Shown piece after piece: positions 18,722 to 26,303 of a stretch of DNA of 64,000 nt. The DNA lies in NCBI RefSeq assembly GCF_032477075.1, contig NZ_JAWDXO010000023.1, forward strand, positions 15,372 through 79,371. Direction: 5' to 3'. The notes below the pieces were generated by a model, which did no database searches, was not told the origin of the DNA, and saw only the letters and a list, made by a program, of their open reading frames with translations. The DNA is from Fusobacterium sp. (GTDB taxonomy: Bacteria; Fusobacteriota; Fusobacteriia; Fusobacteriales; Fusobacteriaceae). Position 1 is the stretch's first letter. Every line of letters starts with the position of its first letter. A program made the position numbers and the translations under genes.

Positions 18722-19989
18722 TATACCAATACTCCTCTGCAATTATATTCAGGAAAATACAATTGCAATTCAGATATTATAAAATCAAGAACTTCTCTAA
18801 TGTATAAATCTTTTTTTAATATTTTAAAGTATAAATACATATTTGAATTTTTCCCTTTTAATTTAAATTCATCAATAAGAAATGGATTTAAGTCATCTGA
18901 AACTGTATATTTCTTTTCTCCATCTATTATTTCTACTTTTACTAAATCCATTCTTTTGCTTATATCATCAAAGCTGTTAACCATTCTTTTTATTTCCCCT
19001 AAGTTTCTTAATCTGATATCATTTTCCATTTTTATTTTATTGATAAAAGATGGATTTATTCTATTTGAAAATACTGGATATTTTAATTTGCTTTCATATA
19101 TTCTTTCATCTGCTTCAGATATTTTTATAAACTCCCATTTCATTTCTCTGTTTTCATCTGTTATTATTCTAAACCCATTCAAGATTCTTTGAATATAGTA
19201 TATATAGATTTCTTTATCAGGACATAAATATACATTATGATTATTATTAAAAAATAAAGTATGTTCATAGTGTATTCTATCTTTAGTTGGGTTTATTTCA
19301 CCATTTCCAAGCATATTTATTTGTATAATATTCCATAATATGAGATAATCTTCTATCCAGTTTTTTTCCAGATTTTTTTTATCAATATTTATTATAAAAG
19401 CTCCATCATATTTCTTTAATTCTTCCAATAATTCCTTTTCAAATTCTGTTATTACTATTTTAAAAGCTTTGAAAATATATGGTGTGTTTAATGTCCTCCA
19501 TTTTAAACCATTTAGTCCAAAAACATCATATATCTCTTTTATCTTTTTATTATAGCTGTTATCTCTTTCTATTTTAAAAGTAAATGCATATTCTTTATCA
19601 TTCAGTTTTCCAATACCACTGAAAGTTGTATTTAAAATTGCTTCAATATTTTCTTTATCTAAATCTAATAATATTTTTTTATAAACCTTATCTTCACTAT
19701 TTAATACTTCCAGCAGTGACCTTTCTATCATATCTGAAAGTATAATAGGAGAAAAATTTTCTTCATACAAATAAAAATCATTTTTAGGAACTATCATATT
19801 TATAATGCTTATATTATTTTCTTGTGATATAGCTGAATCTAATATTTTACTTTCAAAATTCTCCATTCTTTCTTCTAAATCATTAACTAAAAATTCAAAA
19901 GTCTTTAAAGAGGTTTTTCTAAAGAGCATCCTATCATCTTCAACTAAGTTTTTAAGTTCATTTTCTATAATCTTTTTTATATGTTTCAT
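18721..19989 (-). CDS. Candidate baseplate wedge protein (first of a pair)
   Basis: This is a 422-residue soluble protein with no signal or membrane segment. The N-terminal ~100 residues are helical, and the rest alternates strands and helices. By size, by its place between hub-like and tip genes, and by coupling to the 237-residue gene, it could be the TssF/gpJ-type wedge subunit. That is inference from context; the sequence itself is too diverged to recognise. AGAGGTGG precedes ATG 19989. A possible internal promoter (TATAAT at 20023-20028, weak -35) lies upstream, after a strong stem-loop. Confidence 0.5.
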   Translation of the reverse strand: MKHIKKIIENELKNLVEDDRMLFRKTSLKTFEFLVNDLEERMENFESKILDSAISQENNISIINMIVPKNDFYLYEENFSPIILSDMIERSLLEVLNSEDKVYKKILLDLDKENIEAILNTTFSGIGKLNDKEYAFTFKIERDNSYNKKIKEIYDVFGLNGLKWRTLNTPYIFKAFKIVITEFEKELLEELKKYDGAFIINIDKKNLEKNWIEDYLILWNIIQINMLGNGEINPTKDRIHYEHTLFFNNNHNVYLCPDKEIYIYYIQRILNGFRIITDENREMKWEFIKISEADERIYESKLKYPVFSNRINPSFINKIKMENDIRLRNLGEIKRMVNSFDDISKRMDLVKVEIIDGEKKYTVSDDLNPFLIDEFKLKGKNSNMYLYFKILKKDLYIREVLDFIISELQLYFPEYNCRGVLV

Positions 19990-20043
19990 TTTCCACCTCT
20001 ATAATTATTCTCATTTTTTAAAATTATAGAAACTTTCCATTTT

Positions 20044-20108
20044 AATTTGAAAAACTTTTATAATTTCAAATTACACTGTATAAGAGGTGAAAAAACCTCT
20101 TATACAGT
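20044..20108 (-). other. Two consecutive stem-loops inside the operon
   Basis: ACTGTATAAGAGGT at 20075-20088 pairs perfectly over 14 bp with 20095-20108 around a six-base loop. Next to it, AATTTGAAA at 20044-20052 pairs with TTTCAAATT at 20064-20072. They sit right after the stop of the 330-residue gene and split the CIS operon in two. The lack of a following T run on the minus strand argues for processing or pausing rather than full termination. Confidence 0.7.
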
Positions 20109-20114
20109 ATTATT

Positions 20115-21107
20115 TTATTTCTTTAGACACGAACTTAATATTTTTAAATATTCTTCATACTGTCTATCTGCAAATTCTTTCTGTCCTTCTGGTATATAGT
20201 TTGTTATTAATATTTCATATTGATCTGTTACTATAGAATTAGCCATTGCTATTACATCAAAAATTTTTTTATCTTTAAAATATGTATTTTGATATTCTTT
20301 TGAAGATACTCCAAAATATTTTTCTGATTTTTTATCTTCCCTAATGTATTTATATCCATCTATATCATCAGCAAGCTTTAAAATATAATCCCTTCTTCTT
20401 GCTATTACTTTTTTACTAAAATTATCATTATCTTCTATTATTATCTGTCTTCTAAAACCTGCTTTTTTTTCATCAAAAGTTATCATTATGTATGAAGAAG
20501 TCTCATTAGTATTTTTAGCAGTTTTTATCTCTACAAATTTATGTGTATTATCAAATTCTCTTTTTATTTTTTTCACATCAAATATTTGATCTACTTCCAA
20601 TGGTTTTTTAAATACTTTTTTTGGTCTTTCCTTTACTTTCATTGAAGGATCTATTGCCTCTTTTATTAATTCTAATGTTTTTTCATACTCTTCTTCTGTT
20701 CCAGTATAAACTATTGAAAACTTCACTTTTTCAAAGAAAAAATCTTCTTCTTTCTTAGTTTCAGTTTCAGTATGCTTTATAAATTCTTTTGAAGCTTGTC
20801 CCAAGTATTTAATACTTAAATGATTATTTCCTATAAAATTAAAATTTCCATTTAGTGCTATTTTATGAAATCTTCTTTCTGCTGTTTCAGAATTATCTCC
20901 TTTTTTATAGTTTGAAATATCAATAGTAACATCATCTTCTCTATTAATAAATCGCATATAGTAGTTTTCTTTCTTTTCTTCATCAACTAACTCCCATTCT
21001 GAAAATACTTTTTTTATTCTTTCAGCATTAAATATATAATTATCTTCAAATGAATATGAGACTATTTGAATTATTAAAAGTAGAATTATAGTTATTATTT
21101 TTTTCAT
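20115..21107 (-). CDS. Exported twin protein B of the CIS block
   Basis: This is a 330-residue protein with a signal peptide (MKKIITIILLLIIQIVSYSF) and no lipobox, so a periplasmic location is likely. It is a tandem paralogue of the gene just upstream: the N-terminal ~80 residues (NAERIKKVFSEWELVDEEKK) and the C-terminal ~80 are almost identical, and the middle differs. The start at 21107 matches the twin's signal peptide and has GGAG upstream; the ATG four codons earlier has none. The family is not recognised. As a periplasmic pair in an injection operon they might be immunity proteins, cell-wall adaptors or envelope guides. Confidence 0.6.
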   Translation of the reverse strand: MKKIITIILLLIIQIVSYSFEDNYIFNAERIKKVFSEWELVDEEKKENYYMRFINREDDVTIDISNYKKGDNSETAERRFHKIALNGNFNFIGNNHLSIKYLGQASKEFIKHTETETKKEEDFFFEKVKFSIVYTGTEEEYEKTLELIKEAIDPSMKVKERPKKVFKKPLEVDQIFDVKKIKREFDNTHKFVEIKTAKNTNETSSYIMITFDEKKAGFRRQIIIEDNDNFSKKVIARRRDYILKLADDIDGYKYIREDKKSEKYFGVSSKEYQNTYFKDKKIFDVIAMANSIVTDQYEILITNYIPEGQKEFADRQYEEYLKILSSCLKK

Positions 21108-21120
21108 CAGGTTCTCCATT

Positions 21121-22101
21121 TTACTTTTTTAAACATGAACTTAATATTTTTAAATATTCTTCATATTGTTTATCTGCAAATTCTTTCTGTCCCTCTGGTA
21201 TATAATTTATTATCAATATTTCATATTGGTCTGTCACTATAACATTTGCCATTGCCACTACATCAAAAAGTTTTGCATCTTTGAAATGTGTATTTTGATA
21301 TTCCCTTGAAGATACTCCAAAATATTTTTCTGATTTTTTATCTTCCCTAATGTATTTATATCCATCTATATCATCAGCAAGCTTTAAATTATAATCTCTT
21401 CTTCTTGTTATTACTTCTTTACTGAAATTATTAGTACTTTCTATTATTATTTGCCTTCTAAAGCCTGCTTTTTTTTCATCCAAAAGTAGCATTATTCCAG
21501 AGGGATCTACATTTTTTTCTAATTCTACATATTTATGTGTATTATCAAATTCTCTTTTTAATTTCTTTACATCAAATATTTGATCTACTTTTAATGATTT
21601 TTTAAATATTTTTTTTGGTCTTTCTTTTACTTTTATTGATGGGTCTATTGCTTCTTTTACTAGTTCTAATGTTTCTTTATAGTCTTCTTCTGAATCTGTT
21701 AAATATATTGCAAATTTTACTTTTTCAAAGAAAAAATTTTCTTTCTTTTCAATTCCAGTTTCGCTATATTTTATATATTCTTTTGAAGTAATTCCTAAAT
21801 ATCCTACACTTAAAAGCCCATTTCCATTAAATACATAGTCATCTTCTAAGGATGATTTATGAAATCTTCTTTCTGCTGTTTCAGAATTATCTCCTTTTTT
21901 ATAATTTGAAATATCTATTGTTACATCTTTTTCTCTATTTATAAATCGCATATAGTAGTTTTCTTTCTTTTCTTCATCAACAAACTCCCATTCTGAAAAT
22001 ACTTTTTTTATTCTTTCAGCATTAAATATATAATTATCTTTAAAAGAATATGTAGCTATTTGAATTACTAAAAATAGAATTACATATATTATTCGCTTCA
22101 T
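21121..22101 (-). CDS. Exported twin protein A of the CIS block
   Basis: This is a 326-residue protein with an N-terminal signal peptide (MKRIIYVILFLVIQIATYSF). It shares long identical stretches with the downstream twin (YYMRFINRE, ISNYKKGDNSETAERRFHK, KADDIDGYKYIRED-like and EEYLKILSSCLKK), which points to a recent tandem duplication. The intervening gap is only 13 bases. The mature part looks globular with two similar halves: both contain KKIFKK/DQIFDVKK-like linkers. No enzyme motif is visible. AAAGGAGG precedes ATG 22101. Confidence 0.6.
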   Translation of the reverse strand: MKRIIYVILFLVIQIATYSFKDNYIFNAERIKKVFSEWEFVDEEKKENYYMRFINREKDVTIDISNYKKGDNSETAERRFHKSSLEDDYVFNGNGLLSVGYLGITSKEYIKYSETGIEKKENFFFEKVKFAIYLTDSEEDYKETLELVKEAIDPSIKVKERPKKIFKKSLKVDQIFDVKKLKREFDNTHKYVELEKNVDPSGIMLLLDEKKAGFRRQIIIESTNNFSKEVITRRRDYNLKLADDIDGYKYIREDKKSEKYFGVSSREYQNTHFKDAKLFDVVAMANVIVTDQYEILIINYIPEGQKEFADKQYEEYLKILSSCLKK

Positions 22102-22113
22102 AAATCCTCCTTT

Positions 22114-22992
22114 TTAATTTTCTTTTTTCTTCTCTAATTCTGAAAATTTCTTCATTATATTCCCTATACCACCAGTTATTTTATCACCAAATTTTTCTTT
22201 ATTTACCTCCATTGTTACATCATTTATTCCTCTGTTATATTTTTCTTTTAGGGTAAATACATATGTTCCTTCTCCTTTTTCTATATCAAAACTTTCACTA
22301 TAGCTGTCTATATACATACTTGGAATTTCATATACAAGACTCTGAATTTCTGAAAGCACTATTTCAATTTTTACATCTTTATAGTCTTTAAATTCCTCTT
22401 CTACACCATTATAAGTTGGTGGTGTAAAATTTTCAGATTTTTTATATGTAAGAGCCCACTTTTTTAATTTATTACAATTTTCAGCACTTTTCCCTAAATC
22501 TAATTTTTTCCAATTTTGTGTATCTTTTTTAATCGCTCCCATCATTTCTATTCCTTGAAAGACATCTTTAAATTTCCATTTTGCTTTCAGACTTTCTTCA
22601 TAACTCTTGTAGTCTGAAGAACTTGAAGGAATTAATCCAGTTACATTTCCTGTATTGGTAAATATTCCCAAAAGAGTCATCTCATCTGCTGCTGCTATTA
22701 TTCTTCCTTTAACTGTAATAGAAAAGCCCATTTCTTCCTTTACCAGTGATGTAGGAGTAGCATATCCCCCACTTTGTGCAAGTTCTTTTCCAATATTAAT
22801 AATAGATTTATCAAACTCATTATTTTTTAAATCTTTTCCAATTTTTATACTATTGAGCTGAATATTTATTATCTCTTTTTCTGATAATTGTATCAAGTCA
22901 CCATCATCTACTACAGTTTGAATCTCCCCATTTTCACTTTGAAAATTATGCTTTTTTTTAATTTTTTCACCTATTTTTATTGAAGCTCTCAT
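22114..22992 (-). CDS. Hub / tube-initiator-like protein
   Basis: This is a 292-residue soluble protein. The segment MYIDSYSESFDIEKGEG followed by TYVFTLKEKYN resembles the beta-strand signature of phage baseplate hub or tube-adaptor proteins of the XkdP/gp53 class (Y-S-x-x-x-D...G...Y.LxLKEY). No LysM domain is seen. A role as the adaptor between the VgrG hub and the tube is my inference. It follows the Hsp70-like gene by 18 bases and has a strong GGAGG site. Other possibilities are a second tube-like subunit or an effector chaperone. Confidence 0.5.
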   Translation of the reverse strand: MRASIKIGEKIKKKHNFQSENGEIQTVVDDGDLIQLSEKEIINIQLNSIKIGKDLKNNEFDKSIINIGKELAQSGGYATPTSLVKEEMGFSITVKGRIIAAADEMTLLGIFTNTGNVTGLIPSSSSDYKSYEESLKAKWKFKDVFQGIEMMGAIKKDTQNWKKLDLGKSAENCNKLKKWALTYKKSENFTPPTYNGVEEEFKDYKDVKIEIVLSEIQSLVYEIPSMYIDSYSESFDIEKGEGTYVFTLKEKYNRGINDVTMEVNKEKFGDKITGGIGNIMKKFSELEKKKEN

Positions 22993-23010
22993 AAAATCTC
23001 CTCCCTCATA

Positions 23011-25596
23011 TTAGTGTCTTCCATCAAAGAAACTTATAGTAGTTATATCCTCCTCAAATGAGAAATATTTTCTTTTTCCCACATATGTCTGATTATTTTC
23101 TCTTTTTACTCCTGTTACATAAAATCCCCAGAAATTAGCATCTGTATAGGCAAAAAACTTAGTTTCTCCATTCAGTATACTGTCAAGCTCCTCCTGCCCA
23201 AAGTGTCCATCAAGCATTTCAAGAACTTCCAATTCATCTATCTCCCTATAGTCTTCTGATTTATTTATATATGTAAAATATTTTTTTATTTCCTGTTCCT
23301 TATTTTTCAGATGTAAAGGTAATATTTCAGTAGAAGATATTTTCTTTATATATCCAGCACTTGATCCTGCCTGTTCCCCTGTTCTCAATATCTCTACCTC
23401 TTCTCCTGTATATTTTGTTCCATGAAGTGAATATGGCACTATTGGTATATCATTCTTTACAGATACTTTTATATTTCCTATTTTACTTGAATTCAGATAT
23501 CTGATTGCTCCATCTAAACAGCTTATTTTCAACTGCTGCTCATCTTCTTCCATATTTCTTCTGAAGTCTATCATTTTACCTGGAACAAATTCCTTTAATA
23601 TGTCATTAAAAAGATTTACCTTACAAGTCTGTCCACTTAATTTTATCAGTGAATAGTCAAATATTATTCCAGTTTCATAATATGATGTGAGAAATCTTCT
23701 GAATATTTCATATATATCACCTTTTATCAGCTTCACTATCTCACTTTTATTTATTATTATATTAGGAAATACAGTTATATTTCTAATATACCCTCCATCA
23801 TACACATTTAAATTCCAGCTTGGAAGATATGTTGAAGCTAGATCGCTGTTTTCATATCTCACACTGTCAAATTTTGTTCTTATTATTGTACTTCTTTTAA
23901 AAAGCTCCCTTTTCAAAAGTTCTGCTATTTCCCACATAAAGAAAAAATTATTCTTTACCTTTGAGTATACATCACTTGCTTTATTTTCAAATTCTCCAAA
24001 TTTTGTAGGTATGATTTTTTCAGCTTTCTCATATTCCTCTTCCAGTATTTCATATATTTTTTTAACTCCCTTTTCATCTACATCTCTGTATATAAGCTCA
24101 CCGATATTAGGAATAAGATCATTTATACCTACAGTATCCTTTTTATTTGTATAATGTTGAGAAAGCAGTATTTTAAGATACTGCATTATTCTGTAAGTAA
24201 TATTATTTCCACCAAAGCTTTCCTCACTGTTTTCAAAGGTAGTTTTTATATCAATATCATAATTTATTTCTTCAGAGTTTATTTTAAATACACATGAGGC
24301 CAGATCAGTAGTTCCACCACCACAATCTATTATGAGAGCTTTATATTCTTCATTGTCCTCAAATTTTCCTTTTCCTATTATTCTTTCAATGGAGTTATAG
24401 AGAACTGCAACTCCTTCATCTAAAGCATTTTCTTCAATAATCTTGTAGTCAGGAAGAATTTCCTTAAACATATTCAGAAATTCACTCTTTAATTTTACTG
24501 GTGTAGTTATATGAATATTTCTAAATCTGCATTTAAAAAGAGATTCAGCTCTATCAACAATATAGTCTATATATGCCTTAATGATTTTCTTTCTCTCTAT
24601 ATATCTGATATCTCCATTTTCATCAACTATTCTCTCTTTTTCATCTATAGATTTTACCCAGTTTTTTATTCCGTAAAATACACTTCCTTTTAGATTATAG
24701 TTGCTGTTTTTTAGTTTCTCCTCCACCTCATATCCAAAGGCATATTTTATATTATCCTCATCAAAGCAGTTTTTTACATATACCACTGTTGGTATGACAT
24801 TTGCATACTCTTCCTCATTTTTAGGAAATTTTACATAATTAATTTTATCCAAGAACATATGTCCGCTGAGTATCTTATGTTGTGGAAGATTTTTTATATA
24901 ATACTTATCCAGATATACTCCAGCTGTTGTGTTAGCAGTTCCAAAATCTATACACAGAGGAGTATCTGTAATTTCCAGATCTAAAAAATGGAAACTATCC
25001 AGTGGAATCTGATAGTAGTTTAAAGACATAGGCATACTGCCTTCATTTTTTTCTTTGTAATAAGCATTGAATAAAAATTTCTCATCACTTCTGTTGAAAA
25101 AAATCAAAGAGTAGTTTTGATTCTTTAAGTTTTCCAATCTTAATAGTTTTTCATCACTTCTTATGAAGAAAGAGTTTCTTTCACTCTTGTTTCTTGAAAG
25201 TTGAAAAATTCCGCACAGATAACTGTTTCCATTCATCAGAAAAATATTATTATCTGAAATATGTTCTGGAATAGTGATTTTATAGTCATCTTCGTCACTC
25301 AAGGGCATATCCTTGTATATTACCACTTTGTGAGGTATTTTAATATTATTTGAATCATTGAGCTTAAACCCCAGCCTTGTATCAAAAAGCTCCTGAAGTC
25401 TTTCTATTCCTTTTTCCTTATATGAATCTATTCCATATACTTTCTCTCTGCTTCTATATTTCAATATTATATTTATAAGTTCACTTCTATTTAGATTTTC
25501 TCTAAAACCTTCTATAAGTTTTTCATCCACACATATTTTATGCAGATCATAATATGTCTTTCTTTTTAATTCATCATAGATATAGTACTGTTTCAT
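23011..25596 (-). CDS. Hsp70-like (actin-fold) ATPase of the CIS block
   Basis: This is an 861-residue protein. Residues 1-210 are a unique N-terminal region. The actin/Hsp70 ATPase core then shows phosphate-1 LCIDFGTANTTAGVY (about 215-229), phosphate-2 ALIIDCGGGTTDLAS (about 421-435), ESFGGNNI, and an adenosine-like LSGQTCKV. No typical Hsp70 substrate-binding tail (EEVD or similar) is seen. Hsp70 proteins remodel clients with J-domain partners, and a J protein lies in the same operon. I infer a dedicated chaperone for sheath or effector handling that may replace ClpV. ATG 25596 is placed six bases after AGGAG; an ATG one codon earlier is possible. It overlaps the kinase stop. Confidence 0.85.
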   Translation of the reverse strand: MKQYYIYDELKRKTYYDLHKICVDEKLIEGFRENLNRSELINIILKYRSREKVYGIDSYKEKGIERLQELFDTRLGFKLNDSNNIKIPHKVVIYKDMPLSDEDDYKITIPEHISDNNIFLMNGNSYLCGIFQLSRNKSERNSFFIRSDEKLLRLENLKNQNYSLIFFNRSDEKFLFNAYYKEKNEGSMPMSLNYYQIPLDSFHFLDLEITDTPLCIDFGTANTTAGVYLDKYYIKNLPQHKILSGHMFLDKINYVKFPKNEEEYANVIPTVVYVKNCFDEDNIKYAFGYEVEEKLKNSNYNLKGSVFYGIKNWVKSIDEKERIVDENGDIRYIERKKIIKAYIDYIVDRAESLFKCRFRNIHITTPVKLKSEFLNMFKEILPDYKIIEENALDEGVAVLYNSIERIIGKGKFEDNEEYKALIIDCGGGTTDLASCVFKINSEEINYDIDIKTTFENSEESFGGNNITYRIMQYLKILLSQHYTNKKDTVGINDLIPNIGELIYRDVDEKGVKKIYEILEEEYEKAEKIIPTKFGEFENKASDVYSKVKNNFFFMWEIAELLKRELFKRSTIIRTKFDSVRYENSDLASTYLPSWNLNVYDGGYIRNITVFPNIIINKSEIVKLIKGDIYEIFRRFLTSYYETGIIFDYSLIKLSGQTCKVNLFNDILKEFVPGKMIDFRRNMEEDEQQLKISCLDGAIRYLNSSKIGNIKVSVKNDIPIVPYSLHGTKYTGEEVEILRTGEQAGSSAGYIKKISSTEILPLHLKNKEQEIKKYFTYINKSEDYREIDELEVLEMLDGHFGQEELDSILNGETKFFAYTDANFWGFYVTGVKRENNQTYVGKRKYFSFEEDITTISFFDGRH

Positions 25597-26303
25597 CATT
25601 CTCTCCTGATTGTCTTGATAGCACTCATTAACTCATTTGTGCTTTTAAATCTCTTTTCTTTTTTATCAGCCAGTCCGATTTTAAATATCTCATTATTTTC
25701 TATATGATTATAATAGTTCTGATTGCTTAGAAGCCAGTAATATACTGCAGTAATACTGTAAATATCATCCTGAACAGCTCTTTTTGACCCTTGAATAAGT
25801 ATCTCAGGTGATGAAAATCCCTTGCTTCCCTGAATATATATACTCTCTTCTCCTCTGAAAGATACTGCTCCAAAATCTATAAGATATGTTTTTTCTCCAT
25901 CATATATTATATTTCCGGGTTTTATATCACAATGTACAACACCAAGTTTATGAAGTTTTCCTGCTGTCTCACATATACTGCATATTATTTTTTCTATTTC
26001 CTCTGCAGAAATTCTTTTACTTTTAACATATACCTGCAGATTTTGACCTTTGATATAGGACAAGTGGAGAAAATTATCTCCACTGTCTATATATTTAGGT
26101 ATCTCCTCTATATTCAGAAGATTTAAAACCTGTTTTTCCAATTGGAACTGTTCCTTTATTTTCTGATATTTATCTTGAAAAATTAAATATTTAGGATTTA
26201 TCAATTTTAATATGCTTTTCTCTCCAGTTTCCTTTGTTATTAAGTATGTAATAAATTGTTCTCCATTTCTTAGAAGAACGGAATCCAGTTGCTTTCTTTC
26301 CAA
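25596..26303 (-). CDS. Ser/Thr protein kinase of the CIS block
   Basis: This is a 235-residue, single-domain Hanks-type kinase. Visible landmarks are the ATP-anchoring Lys33 (ILKLI), a helix-C Glu near 56, the catalytic loop HCDIKPGN at 124-131 (Asp126, Lys128, Asn131), DFG at 143-145, and SPE at 165-167. The Arg of HRD is Cys, so this is a non-RD kinase. The glycine loop is weak. There is no membrane helix or extracellular sensor. The start is TTG 26303, eight bases after AAGGAG, overlapping the PP2C gene by 34 bases. By analogy with PpkA in type VI systems, it likely phosphorylates the adjacent FHA proteins to control assembly. Confidence 0.88.
   Translation of the reverse strand: MERKQLDSVLLRNGEQFITYLITKETGEKSILKLINPKYLIFQDKYQKIKEQFQLEKQVLNLLNIEEIPKYIDSGDNFLHLSYIKGQNLQVYVKSKRISAEEIEKIICSICETAGKLHKLGVVHCDIKPGNIIYDGEKTYLIDFGAVSFRGEESIYIQGSKGFSSPEILIQGSKRAVQDDIYSITAVYYWLLSNQNYYNHIENNEIFKIGLADKKEKRFKSTNELMSAIKTIRRE

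Noticed and set aside
23687..24154. Plus-strand open frame of 155 codons within the Hsp70-like gene
   Set aside because: Antisense shadow; the minus-strand frame carries the conserved ATPase motifs.
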